From NCBI GenBank assembly GCA_035999765.1, contig CP108521.1:9238001-9302000 (forward strand): a stretch of 64,000 bases of DNA. The letters are read 5' to 3'. Below are positions 7,394-16,015 of the stretch, piece by piece. The notes beneath the pieces were generated by a model. The model did not search any database. It was not told the origin of the DNA and saw only the letters and a program-made list of their open reading frames with translations. The position numbers and the translations under genes were made by a program. Positions within the stretch are counted from its first letter, which is position 1, and each line of letters opens with the position of its first letter. The DNA comes from Streptomyces sp. NBC_01231. Its GTDB lineage: Bacteria; Actinomycetota; Actinomycetes; Streptomycetales; Streptomycetaceae.

Positions 7394-8845
7394 ATGCCCA
7401 GCAAGTCCACCCGTCTCACCTTCGCCGTCCTCGCGGCCGGCGCCGGTGTGTTCTCCATGCTGCAGTCGCTGATTGCGCCGGCCCTGCCGACCGTCCAGCA
7501 CGCGCTGCACACCTCCCAGTCCACCGCGACCTGGGTGATGACCGCCTATCTGCTGTCCGCCTCGATCTTCACCCCGATCCTCGGCAGGGTCGGTGACCTG
7601 ATCGGCAAGAAGCGCACCCTCGTCGCCGTCCTGGTGACCGTGGCGGTCGGCTGTCTGCTCGCCGCGCTCGCGCCGAGCATCGGCGTCCTGATCGTCGCCC
7701 GGGTCGTCCAGGGCGTCGGCGGCGCCCTGTTCCCGCTCTCCTTCGGCATCATCAGGGACGAGTTCGCCCCCTCGGAGGTGAGCGGCAGCATCAGCAACCT
7801 GTCCGCCGTGATCGCGGCGGGCGGCGGCGTCGGCATGGTCGCCGCCGGACCCATCGTCACCGCGCTGGACTACCGGTGGCTGTTCTGGATCCCGGTCGCC
7901 ATCGTGGCGGCCGCCACACTCATCGCCGTGCGGTACGTGCCCGAGTCGCCCACCAGGGCGCAGGGACAGGTCAACTGGCTCGGTGCCGCACTGCTGTCGG
8001 CCTGGCTGGTCGCCCTGCTGCTGCCGCTCAGCCAGGCGGCCGTGTGGGGCTGGGGCTCGGCGCGGGTGCTCGGTCTGTTCGCCGCCGCGGTCGTCCTGTT
8101 CGCGCTGTGGCTCGCCGCCGAGGCCCGCTCCCGCACCCCGCTGATCGACCTGAGGGTCATGCGGCTGCCGGCCGTGTGGACCACCAACACCGCCGCGTTC
8201 CTCTTCGGCGCCGGCATGTACGCGATCTGGTCCTTCCTGCCCGGATTCGTGCAGACACCGTCGTCGGCCGGGTACGGCTTCGGCGCGAGCGTCACCGCCG
8301 CCGGACTGCTCATGCTGCCGATGCTGATCGCGATGTTCCTCTCCGGCGTGCTCAGCGGCCGACTGGAGCCGGTCCTCGGCGCCAAGGTCCTCCTGACGGC
8401 CGGCGCCGCGCTCGGCGCGCTCGCGTGCGGCATCCTCGCCCTCTGGCACGACGAGCAATGGCAGATCGCCCTCGTCGCGGGAGTGTTCGGCCTCGGTATC
8501 GGCCTCGCCTTCGCCTCCATGGCCAACCTGATCGTGGGCAGTGTCCCCGCCGACCAGACCGGCGCGGCCACCGGCATGAACGCCAACATCCGCACCATCG
8601 GCGGCTCCATCGGCGCCGCGGTCACCAGCGTCCTGGTCACCGGCCGCCTCCAGCCCTCCGGCCTGCCGTACGCCTCCGGCTACACCCACGGCTTCACCCT
8701 GCTCGCCGTGCTCTGCCTGGCCGCGGCGCTGGCCGCGCTGCTGGTGCCGGTCCGGCCCGGCGGTCGTGTGACGGGCCGCCCCCTCGCCTCGGGCGACGCC
8801 GCCGCAGAGGCGCAGGTGGCCGCGACTCCCGGCGCGCGCGGCTGA
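7394..8845 (+). CDS. MFS drug exporter, DHA2 (14-helix) family
   Basis: 483 residues, largely hydrophobic, consistent with fourteen membrane helices. Motifs: TWVMTAYLLSASIFTPILGRVGD (helix 2 and loop), GDLIGKKRT (motif A) and VVQGVGGALFPL (motif C-like, typical of proton-driven exporters). The expected role is efflux of a hydrophobic compound from the cytoplasm. GAGAGGCACTTCCC precedes the ATG. The long leader (about 255 nt from the predicted start point) contains the 62-bp palindrome. Regulation by the divergent TetR gene is supported by tandem operators over the promoter. Confidence 0.85.
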   Translation: MPSKSTRLTFAVLAAGAGVFSMLQSLIAPALPTVQHALHTSQSTATWVMTAYLLSASIFTPILGRVGDLIGKKRTLVAVLVTVAVGCLLAALAPSIGVLIVARVVQGVGGALFPLSFGIIRDEFAPSEVSGSISNLSAVIAAGGGVGMVAAGPIVTALDYRWLFWIPVAIVAAATLIAVRYVPESPTRAQGQVNWLGAALLSAWLVALLLPLSQAAVWGWGSARVLGLFAAAVVLFALWLAAEARSRTPLIDLRVMRLPAVWTTNTAAFLFGAGMYAIWSFLPGFVQTPSSAGYGFGASVTAAGLLMLPMLIAMFLSGVLSGRLEPVLGAKVLLTAGAALGALACGILALWHDEQWQIALVAGVFGLGIGLAFASMANLIVGSVPADQTGAATGMNANIRTIGGSIGAAVTSVLVTGRLQPSGLPYASGYTHGFTLLAVLCLAAALAALLVPVRPGGRVTGRPLASGDAAAEAQVAATPGARG

Positions 8846-8904
8846 CGTACGCGTATGGGGTAGGGTTGACCCGCGCGCTCACACGGGCGACCGTGCGAGC
8901 GCAT

Positions 8905-8978
<74 letters not shown>

Positions 8979-8999
8979 CTTTACGAAGTCGCGGGTCCG

Positions 9000-9038
9000 G
9001 GGCCGTTTCAGAGGACATCTGAAACGGCCCTTGATCAT
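9000..9038 (+). terminator. Strong intrinsic terminator of tRNA-Pro
   Basis: A 13-bp perfect stem (GGGCCGTTTCAGA / TCTGAAACGGCCC) with loop GGACA, followed by a T-rich tract TTGATCATTTTT. It is one of the few factor-independent terminators in the window with a real U-tract. Confidence 0.9.
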
Positions 9039-9379
9039 TTTTCGGGACCGGTTCGGGACCGGTTGAGGACCAGCACACTTGACGGGCTGTAGAGCACCTC
9101 GACCCGGTCGACATGCGCCATGCGACCCCCGTTGACTTGCCTGCTTTCCGCACCGGTCGGCACCGCCCGCGACTTCCCGGCGACCACACCCGAGAACCTG
9201 CCGCCCACGCCGCCCAGCGCTCTCGTCCTCGATGCCCGGCGGCCGAACTCGGTAGGCCTGTTTGGGTTATTAGATACGATATGTGCTTGATCTTGCTTTA
9301 TGTGCCACTTAGTGTTCGCCGTGAGGGAACCGCTGCGCGGTCCGACCGCGCCACTGTCCGGAAGCGAGGTGTGGAGCGC
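9039..9379. other. Gene-free region after tRNA-Pro
   Basis: About 340 bp with no supported gene. A tandem 11-mer (TCGGGACCGGT twice) lies at about 9042-9063. An unusually AT-rich island at about 9260-9310 breaks the local GC level and probably contains the promoter of the lpqY-type operon, though I cannot place convincing -35/-10 boxes. A position just 3' of a tRNA gene is a common integration site for actinomycete elements, but I see no duplicated tRNA end and no integrase. Confidence 0.4.
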
Positions 9380-10690
9380 GTGCACCCGACGTGCGGCTGC
9401 CGGCCCGTTTCAGGTCGGAAGGGACGTCCCAGAAGGACGCGATGGCTGCGGGCGTTCGCCGTACTGCCGTTGCTGGCGTCAGCGCTCGCCGCTTGTGGCA
9501 GCGACGAGGGTTCCGGTAGGCCCACCCTCAACTGGTACAACTTCCCCGACGACTCCGGTGCGCTCCAGAAGGCGGCCGACCGGTGCAGCCAGGCGTCGGG
9601 CGGCCGCTACCGGATCAGCTACAACAAGCTCCCGCGGGCCGCGGACGGCCAGCGCCAGCAGCTTGTCCGCAGGCTCGCCGCCGAGGACGACTCGCTCGAC
9701 ATCCTGGGCCTGGACGTCACCTGGGCGGCGGAGTTCGCCGAGGCTCGCTGGATCCGGGAATGGACGGGGGCGGCGAGGCGGCAGGCCATCAAGGGCACCC
9801 TGCGCGTACCGCTGCAGACCTCGACCTGGAAGGGCAAGCTGTACGCCGTCCCGTACAACACCAACACCCAGCTCCTGTGGTACCGCAAGGATTTGGTGCC
9901 CACCCCACCCAGGACCTGGGCCGAGATGCTGGACATGGCCGGCGCCCTCGCCCGGCAGGGCAAACCGCACTTCGTGGAGATCCAGGGCGCCCAGTACGAG
10001 GGCCTGACCGTCTGGTTCAACACGCTGATCAACAGTGCGGGCGGCTCCATCCTCAACGCGAGCGCGACCGAGCCCTCTCTCGGTCCTCCTGCCGTGCGGG
10101 CCGCCGCGGTCATGCGTGATCTGGCGAAGTCCCCGGCCGCGGACCCCTCCCTGCCCAACCAGATGGAGGACCAGAACCGCCTCGCCATGGAGTCGGGGGC
10201 GGCGGCGTTCGAGCTCAACTACCCGTTCGTCTATCCTTCGATGAAGGCCAACAACCCCGCACTGTTCAAGAACTTCCGCTGGGCACCGTACCTGCGGGTC
10301 GACGCGAACCGCCCGGCGAGGCCCACCATCGGCGGCATCGATCTGGCCGTGAGCGCCTACTCTCGCCACCCCGACCTGGCCTTCGAGGCCGCCCTGTGCC
10401 TGCGCAACCGGGAGAACCAGCTCACCGCCGCCCTCGAGGGCGGCCTGCCGCCCACCCTGCGCGCCCTGTACGACGAGCCCGCGTTCATGAAGGCGTACCC
10501 CTTCTCCCGGGAAGTGCTGGCCGCCCTGCAGTCGGCGAGCGTGCGCCCGATCACTCCGGCCTACCAGAACGTGTCGATCGCGGTCTCCCACACGCTGTCT
10601 CCGCCGTCCGGGATCAAACCGGAGAGCTCGGTCAACACCATCAGGGAACAGATCGACGATGCCCTGCGATCCGAGGGTGTGATCCCGTGA
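9380..10690 (+). CDS. lpqY: Trehalose-type ABC substrate-binding lipoprotein
   Basis: 436 residues. Signal peptide with lipobox ASALAAC; the lipidated cysteine is about residue 39, so the protein is anchored outside the membrane. Blocks such as LPRAADGQRQQLVRRL, DVTWAAEFAEA, NTNTQLLWYRKDLV, EGLTVWFNTLINSAGGS and the C-terminal LEGGLPP resemble my memory of mycobacterial LpqY, the trehalose receptor of LpqY-SugABC. I took the second of two nearby GTG codons (the first is 9371) for better spacing to AGCGAGG. It leads a four-gene importer operon. Another alpha-glucoside is possible. Confidence 0.82.
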   Translation: MHPTCGCRPVSGRKGRPRRTRWLRAFAVLPLLASALAACGSDEGSGRPTLNWYNFPDDSGALQKAADRCSQASGGRYRISYNKLPRAADGQRQQLVRRLAAEDDSLDILGLDVTWAAEFAEARWIREWTGAARRQAIKGTLRVPLQTSTWKGKLYAVPYNTNTQLLWYRKDLVPTPPRTWAEMLDMAGALARQGKPHFVEIQGAQYEGLTVWFNTLINSAGGSILNASATEPSLGPPAVRAAAVMRDLAKSPAADPSLPNQMEDQNRLAMESGAAAFELNYPFVYPSMKANNPALFKNFRWAPYLRVDANRPARPTIGGIDLAVSAYSRHPDLAFEAALCLRNRENQLTAALEGGLPPTLRALYDEPAFMKAYPFSREVLAALQSASVRPITPAYQNVSIAVSHTLSPPSGIKPESSVNTIREQIDDALRSEGVIP

Positions 10691-10760
10691 ACCACCACCT
10701 CCCGCACCACTCCGTCAGCCTGCGCCGCGGTGCGCGGGCCTCGTCCTCGGAAGGCCCGAG

Positions 10761-11717
10761 ATGAGCACGCGGGCACAACCGGGCGGAACCCCGCCGCCCG
10801 AGGCGGAGACGGAGCAGGCGGGGCCGGACCGGGCGGCACTCTCGGCGGGCGCCCGGCAGGAGCGGCGGCTCGGCTGGCTGCTCTGCGCGCCCGCCGTCGT
10901 CGTCATGATCGCCGTGACCGCCTACCCCATCGGGTACGCCATCTACCTGTCCCTCCAGCGGTACGACCTGCGATTCCCGGGACAGGCGAAGTTCGTGGGC
11001 CTGAGCAACTACGGATCGGTGCTGTCCTCCCCGTTCTGGTGGGACGCCTTCTGGGTCACGGTGTTCATCACCGGCGTGTCCGTGATCATCGAACTGGCCC
11101 TCGGCATGGCACTCGCCCTGGTGATGCACCGGACGATCTTCTGGCGCGGCACCGTGCGCACCGCGGTCCTCATCCCGTACGGGATCGTCACCGTCGTCGC
11201 CGCCTTCTCCTGGCAGTACGCCTGGACCCCGGACCTCGGGTACCTCGCAGAGCTGCTGCCCAGTGGAGACGCCCCGCTGACCGAGCAGTGGCCGGCCCTG
11301 TGGCTGATCGTCCTCGCCGAGGTGTGGAAGACGACGCCGTTCATGGCCCTGCTGCTGCTCGCGGGTCTCGCCCTGGTCCCCGAGGAGACCCTGAAGGCGG
11401 CCATGGTCGACGGTGCCACGCCCTGGCAGCGCTTCGTCAAGATCATGCTGCCGCTGATGAAACCGGCCATCCTGGTCGCGCTGCTCTTCCGCACCCTGGA
11501 CGCCTTCCGCATCTTCGACAACATCTACATCCTGACCGCGGGCGCCCAGGGGACCGGATCCCTGTCGATCCTCGGTTACGACAACCTGTTCACCGCGCTG
11601 AACCTGGGCATCGGGTCGGCGATCTCGGTCCTGATCTTCATCTGCGTGGGGATCATCGCCTTCGCCTTCGTCAAACTGTTCGGCGCGGCGGCACCCGGTG
11701 CGGAGGTGAAGCGCTGA
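10761..11717 (+). CDS. sugA: Sugar ABC permease, SugA type
   Basis: 318 residues, MalF/UgpA-type inner-membrane permease with six core helices after a long hydrophilic N-terminus (about 45 residues). The cytoplasmic coupling loop EAA motif is recognisable at [25 protein letters not shown], where the ATPase docks. It lies between the binding protein and the second permease; its stop overlaps the next start (TGATG), implying coupled translation and a heterodimeric channel. Confidence 0.85.
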   Translation: MSTRAQPGGTPPPEAETEQAGPDRAALSAGARQERRLGWLLCAPAVVVMIAVTAYPIGYAIYLSLQRYDLRFPGQAKFVGLSNYGSVLSSPFWWDAFWVTVFITGVSVIIELALGMALALVMHRTIFWRGTVRTAVLIPYGIVTVVAAFSWQYAWTPDLGYLAELLPSGDAPLTEQWPALWLIVLAEVWKTTPFMALLLLAGLALVPEETLKAAMVDGATPWQRFVKIMLPLMKPAILVALLFRTLDAFRIFDNIYILTAGAQGTGSLSILGYDNLFTALNLGIGSAISVLIFICVGIIAFAFVKLFGAAAPGAEVKR

Positions 11718-12550
11718 TGGCCGCCGTGGGAAGGACGCACGCAGCCCGATGGGGCGTCGTGAACGTGGTGGTGGTCCTGTACGCACTGTTCCCGGTGTGG
11801 TGGATCGCCGCGCTGTCGTTCAAGAAGCCCAGCACCCTGACGGACGGCGACTACATCCCCAGGGAATGGACCTGGGAGAACTACAGCGGGATCTTCAAGA
11901 CCTCCGAGTTCACCCGCGCACTGATCAACTCGATCGGTATCGCCCTGATCTCCACGGTGATCGCCGTGGCGCTGGGCACCATGGCCGCCTATGCGGTGGC
12001 CAGGCTGCGCTTCCCCGGCAAGCGGGTGCTCATCGGCATGTCACTGCTGATCGCCATGTTCCCCCCGATCTCCCTGGTGTCACCCCTGTTCAACATCGAG
12101 CGGATCATCGGGATCTTCGACACCTGGATCGGGCTGATCATCCCGTACATGACCTTCTCCCTGCCGCTCGCGATCTACACCCTGTCGGCGTTCTTCCGGG
12201 AGATCCCCTGGGATCTGGAGAAGGCCGCCAAGGTCGACGGGGCGACGCCCGCGCAGGCCTTCCGGAGGGTGATCGTGCCGCTGGCCGCGCCGGGCGTGTT
12301 CACCACGGCCATTCTCGTGTTCATCTTCTGCTGGAACGACTTCCTGTTCGCGATCTCGCTGACATCCACCGAGTCCGCGCGCACGGTGCCGGCCGCGATC
12401 GCGTTCTTCACCGGGAGCTCCCAGTTCCAGCAGCCCACAGGGTCGATCGCCGCCGCCGCTGTGGTCATCACCATCCCGATCATCGTTTTCGTCCTGTTCT
12501 TCCAGCGGCGGATCGTCGCCGGACTGACCTCCGGGGCAGTCAAGGGGTGA
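11717..12550 (+). CDS. sugB: Sugar ABC permease, SugB type
   Basis: 277 residues, MalG-type permease. It starts with a membrane helix ([22 protein letters not shown]), has an extracytoplasmic segment, then further helices. The coupling motif is [27 protein letters not shown]. The C-terminus ends on the short cytoplasmic tail [14 protein letters not shown], typical of MalG homologues. It pairs with the upstream permease and the ATPase gene that follows after 90 bp. Confidence 0.85.
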   Translation: MAAVGRTHAARWGVVNVVVVLYALFPVWWIAALSFKKPSTLTDGDYIPREWTWENYSGIFKTSEFTRALINSIGIALISTVIAVALGTMAAYAVARLRFPGKRVLIGMSLLIAMFPPISLVSPLFNIERIIGIFDTWIGLIIPYMTFSLPLAIYTLSAFFREIPWDLEKAAKVDGATPAQAFRRVIVPLAAPGVFTTAILVFIFCWNDFLFAISLTSTESARTVPAAIAFFTGSSQFQQPTGSIAAAAVVITIPIIVFVLFFQRRIVAGLTSGAVKG

Positions 12551-12640
12551 ACGGGCCGACCGCGGCAGACCGGCCCCCGGTCCGAGACACCGACCGCAGG
12601 GCTCGGAACCGGAAGGCATGAAGGCAAGGAGGCACCATCC

Positions 12641-13828
12641 ATGGCCGAGATCATCCTCGAGGGAGTGACCAAGCGCTTTCCCGACGGGGCCCTCGCCGTG
12701 AAGGACGTGGACCTCGAGATCGCCGACGGCGAGTTCGTGATCCTGGTAGGGCCGTCGGGCTGCGGCAAGTCCACCACCCTGAACATGATCGCCGGACTCG
12801 AGGACATCACCGAGGGCACCCTGCGCATCGGAGAGCGAGTCGTCAACGACCTGCCTCCCAAGGAACGCGACGTCGCCATGGTGTTCCAGAGCTATGCCCT
12901 GTACCCGCACATGAACGTCCGGGAGAACATGGGGTTCCCGCTGCGCCTGGCCAAGGTGGACAAGGACACCATCAACGCCAAGGTGACGGAAGCCGCCCGG
13001 ATCCTCGACCTCACCGAGCACCTGGACCGCAAGCCCGCCAACCTCTCGGGTGGTCAGCGCCAGCGGGTGGCCATGGGGCGGGCGATCGTCCGTGATCCCA
13101 AGGCGTTCCTGATGGACGAGCCGCTGTCCAACCTGGACGCCAAACTCCGGGTGCAGATGCGCACCCAGATCTCCCGGCTGCAGCGGCGCCTCGGCACGAC
13201 CACCGTGTACGTCACCCACGACCAGACCGAGGCGATGACACTCGGTGACCGCGTCGTGGTCATGAGACAGGGCCTGGTCCAGCAGATCGGCACACCTGCC
13301 GAACTGTACGACTGGCCGCGCAACATCTTCGTCGCGGGATTCATCGGCTCCCCGGCGATGAACTTCCTGAACGCCACGTTGGAGGGCGGTGCCCTGCGCT
13401 CGCCGCTGGGCGACCTGACTCTCGACGGCCGTACGAGGCAGGAGCTGGAAAGGCAGAACGCGCCCCGCGAGGTCATCGTGGGGCTACGACCGGAGGCATT
13501 CGAGGACGTGGCCGTGTCCCACGACCGGGACCGGACGGGCCCGGTCTACACCGCCACCGTGGAGGTACTGGAGTCGCTGGGCTCCGACGTGTATGTCTAC
13601 TTCAGCGCGGAGGGCGGGCCCGCGAGGACCACCGAACTGGAGGAGCTCGCCAAGGACTCGGGCCTGCGCGATACCGGCGCCGACGCCGACCACATCGTGG
13701 CCCGCCTGGACGCCGCCACGCGCGCCCGCGAGGGCGAACCGGTAGAGCTGCAGGTCGACATGGCCAAGGCTCACGTGTTCGACCCGGCCACGGGAGCGAA
13801 CCTCACGCATCCGGTGAGGGCGGACTGA
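12641..13828 (+). CDS. sugC: Sugar importer ATPase, SugC/UgpC/MsiK type
   Basis: 395 residues. Walker A GPSGCGKST (37-45), Q-loop VFQSYALYPHM, signature [14 protein letters not shown], Walker B AFLMDEP, H-loop YVTHDQTEAMT. The last 140 residues form the OB-fold regulatory domain of CUT1 ATPases (GLRPEAFED), with an acidic insertion (about 325-355). AAGGAGG lies 9 bp before the ATG. Many Streptomyces sugar importers rely on one shared ATPase, MsiK; here a dedicated ATPase is encoded in the operon, as in mycobacterial lpqY-sugABC. Confidence 0.88.
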   Translation: MAEIILEGVTKRFPDGALAVKDVDLEIADGEFVILVGPSGCGKSTTLNMIAGLEDITEGTLRIGERVVNDLPPKERDVAMVFQSYALYPHMNVRENMGFPLRLAKVDKDTINAKVTEAARILDLTEHLDRKPANLSGGQRQRVAMGRAIVRDPKAFLMDEPLSNLDAKLRVQMRTQISRLQRRLGTTTVYVTHDQTEAMTLGDRVVVMRQGLVQQIGTPAELYDWPRNIFVAGFIGSPAMNFLNATLEGGALRSPLGDLTLDGRTRQELERQNAPREVIVGLRPEAFEDVAVSHDRDRTGPVYTATVEVLESLGSDVYVYFSAEGGPARTTELEELAKDSGLRDTGADADHIVARLDAATRAREGEPVELQVDMAKAHVFDPATGANLTHPVRAD

Positions 13829-14386
13829 CGAGGCACCACACGGGGCACGATCCGCATCCATGTATCGGCAACTCAAGAGGCAGCCGGTGTAGGGCCCTCT
13901 TCTGAAGCGGCCTGGAACCCAGTTCGGGGACCACGCGGTGTGCGCGACGGTGCGCGGTGATGCTCGGCGTACATCGGTAGACGGGCGGTGGCCGGCTCGG
14001 TGGCGGGACCCGCGACTCCGGTCCAGCCCGAGAAGTCCGGGGCGGCGTCGGCAGCGCCGTCTGCCGCTCCGAGGCGGCCGGCGCCATCCCGGCCGGGGCT
14101 GCTGAGGGCGCACGGGCACGCTTGGGCCGTGAACATGGCCGGTGAGTTGCCCGGCCTCGGTCAGGTCCGCAGACCTGCTGGCGGTGCGGCGGCACGTCCG
14201 CCCGAACGGCGTGCCTCCGCCGTCGAGCCGTCCGACGAGCCAAGTCGGTCCACAACCTTGACGCAGGCCACCCATGTGCATCCGCATCGTGTGTGTTTGC
14301 CGTCGCGTCGGCTGGAAAGGGGCTCTGTAGTCACCAGAGGCGACAATCCGGTGGATAGTGGCCAAAGCTAGAAAAGAGGAGGTTCG
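13829..14386. other. Gene-free region between sugC and bL37
   Basis: 558 bp. Open frames here have arginine/proline-rich shadow composition and no recognisable domain. A possible -35 TTGACG lies at 14258-14263 without a clear -10. The promoter of the small ribosomal-protein gene must lie in this stretch. Confidence 0.5.
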
Positions 14387-14464
14387 ATGTCGTCGAAGCG
14401 ACGTCGCAAGAAGAGGGCCCGCCGCAAGAACGGCGCGAACCACGGTAGCCGTCCGCAGTCCTGA
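14387..14464 (+). CDS. Ribosomal protein bL37, 25 residues
   Basis: 25 residues: an N-terminal run of Lys/Arg (SSKRRRKKRARRK) followed by GANHGSRPQ. Length, charge and the ANHG-x-RP ending match the actinobacterial large-subunit protein bL37, first seen in mycobacterial ribosome structures. A very strong SD (AGAGGAGG) sits 6 bp before the ATG. A 19-bp perfect hairpin lies 28 bp after the stop, so this looks like a monocistronic, well-terminated gene. Short-ORF filters usually miss it. AURKAIP1/COX24-like small basic proteins are the alternative, but they lack the ANHG motif. Confidence 0.82.
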   Translation: MSSKRRRKKRARRKNGANHGSRPQS

Positions 14465-14492
14465 GGAAGTTCTGCGGGCGCGCCGACGCAGA

Positions 14493-14532
14493 CGCATTCG
14501 GGTGGGTGGCAAGTGCCACCCACCCGAATGCG
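14493..14532. terminator. Perfect 19-bp hairpin after bL37
   Basis: The arm CGCATTCGGGTGGGTGGCA and its exact reverse complement are separated by only AG. It is positioned as a terminator for bL37 and could work in both directions. No U-tract. Confidence 0.75.
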
Positions 14533-14740
14533 TTCGCAGGCACGGTACGGCCAGGTGGGCCAACTCGGCGACCGGGCCTGGGGCCAGGGGTCAAGGCGGT
14601 GGCTGACGGTGGGTGGCCGGGCGTTCAAGGGCGTGTTGTCCTTCGCCCGCCTGGGTGCGGCGCCCTGTGCCCTACGCCGGAACCAGGATCGGCATGCCCG
14701 CGGTCCCGTTCTGCTTCTGGGGCCGTGGTGTCCGGTCGCG

Positions 14741-14955
14741 GCGTGAGGCGAAGACGTACAGGCGCAGGACGACGAAGCGGACTGTGCCGGCGAGGCCGGA
14801 GGCGCTGCCGAGCCGGCCGACTGCCAGTGCTCGCGCCATCCGGTGCCGCGCCCCTTGGCGAAGGTGAAGCGGGCGTGGAGTTCGGTGCACAGCAGGGCCG
14901 ATACGACGGTGACGACCGCGTGCGACGCAGGGCCGGCCCAGAGAAGACCAGCCCC
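14741..14955 (-). pseudogene. Decayed GtrA-family membrane protein
   Basis: Two reading frames together resemble a GtrA-like protein. One (14955 down to 14803) encodes a hydrophobic helix ending in CTELHARFTFAKGRGTGWREH, the GtrA loop with its RFTF motif. The other (about 14809 down to 14741) encodes the last helix, GLAGTVRFVVLRLYVFASR. The frame changes near 14806, and the segment that should hold the third helix is missing, so this is a deletion plus frameshift, not a single sequencing error. No intact start was found. GtrA proteins flip lipid-linked sugars. The flanking sequence (14533-14740 and 14956-15119) shows no other gene. Confidence 0.6.
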
Positions 14956-15119
14956 CACGGCGGCGCGACCGGCGCGATTCTGTCGCTGCGGGTGGCCAGG
15001 ACCTGGTCCGCCGCGATCTCGAACGCGGGCTCGCACTCGGGATCGTCGCGATGCGCGTCGGCCATGGACAGCCACCGGCCGCGCTCTTCCGCCGGCTGCG
15101 GTGAGCAGACCCTACGACC

Positions 15120-15995
15120 TCAGCCGGCCGGAACCGAGGAGTCGTACGTATAGAACCCGCGGCCGCTCTTGCGTCCGAGGTGGCCGGCGGCGACCATGCG
15201 GCGCAACAGGGCGGGGGGAGCGTAGAGCGGCTCCTTGAACTCCTCGTACATGGACTCGGCGACGGCCTGGGCGGTGTCCAGGCCGATGAGGTCGAGCAGG
15301 CGGAGCGGGCCCATGGGGTGGGCGCAGCCGAGTTCCATGCCCTGGTCGATGTCGTCGGGGCGCGCGGCGCCGGACTCCACCATGCGGACCGCGCTGAGCA
15401 GGTAGGGCACGAGGAGGGCGTTGACGACGAAGCCGGAGCGGTCGGGTGCCTGGATGGGCTGCTTGCCGAGCGCCGCGGCCAGGTCGCGGGTGCGCTGGAT
15501 CGTGTCCGGCCCGGTGGTGAGGGCGGGGATCAGCTCGACCAGCTGCTGCACCGGCACGGGGTTGAAGAAGTGCATGCCGATGACCTGGCCGGGCCGTTCG
15601 GTCACGACGGCGAGGTCGACGATGGGGATCGACGACGTGTTGGTGGCCAGGACCGCCGCCGGGTCCTCCAGCGTCTTGTCCAGCTTCTGGAGGATGTCGG
15701 TCTTGATGTCGCGGTTCTCGGCGACGGCCTCGATGACGAACTGGCGGTCGGCCAGGTCGCCGAGGTCGTGGGTGTAGGAGAGCCGGGCGAGGGCCTGTTC
15801 GCGTTGCTCCTCGCCGAGTTTGCCGCGGCGCACCGCTCGGTCGAGGGACGCGGTGATACGGCGGCGGCCTGCCTCGACCGCCTCAGGGGTGGCTTCGGCG
15901 ACGCGGACGTCGATGCCGCTGCGGGCGGCGACTTCGGCGATGCCGGAGCCCATGAGGCCGCAGCCGACGACGCCGAGACGGGTGACGGGATCCAT
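15120..15995 (-). CDS. 3-hydroxybutyryl-CoA dehydrogenase
   Basis: 291 residues. NAD-binding Rossmann motif GCGLMGSG at about residues 11-18, the IEAVAEN segment, NTSSIPI, and the catalytic histidine in GMHFFNPVP. The C-terminal dimerisation domain includes HPMGPLRLLDLIGLD. It oxidises (S)-3-hydroxybutyryl-CoA to acetoacetyl-CoA, or works in reverse. The start lies 20 bp downstream of the icmF stop on the same strand, so the pair is an operon. With IcmF, which links isobutyryl-CoA and n-butyryl-CoA, this suggests a short-chain acyl-CoA route from valine or butyrate. Confidence 0.88.
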   Translation of the reverse strand: MDPVTRLGVVGCGLMGSGIAEVAARSGIDVRVAEATPEAVEAGRRRITASLDRAVRRGKLGEEQREQALARLSYTHDLGDLADRQFVIEAVAENRDIKTDILQKLDKTLEDPAAVLATNTSSIPIVDLAVVTERPGQVIGMHFFNPVPVQQLVELIPALTTGPDTIQRTRDLAAALGKQPIQAPDRSGFVVNALLVPYLLSAVRMVESGAARPDDIDQGMELGCAHPMGPLRLLDLIGLDTAQAVAESMYEEFKEPLYAPPALLRRMVAAGHLGRKSGRGFYTYDSSVPAG

Positions 15996-16015
15996 CTGTT
16001 GTCCTGTTCGTTGGG

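Noticed and set aside
9039..9379. Integrative element or attachment site next to tRNA-Pro
   Set aside because: No integrase, no repeat of the tRNA 3' end and no change of gene content beyond an AT-rich patch.
13829..14386. Several 60-150 codon frames between sugC and bL37
   Set aside because: Arginine/proline/alanine-rich shadow composition, no start signals, no family resemblance.
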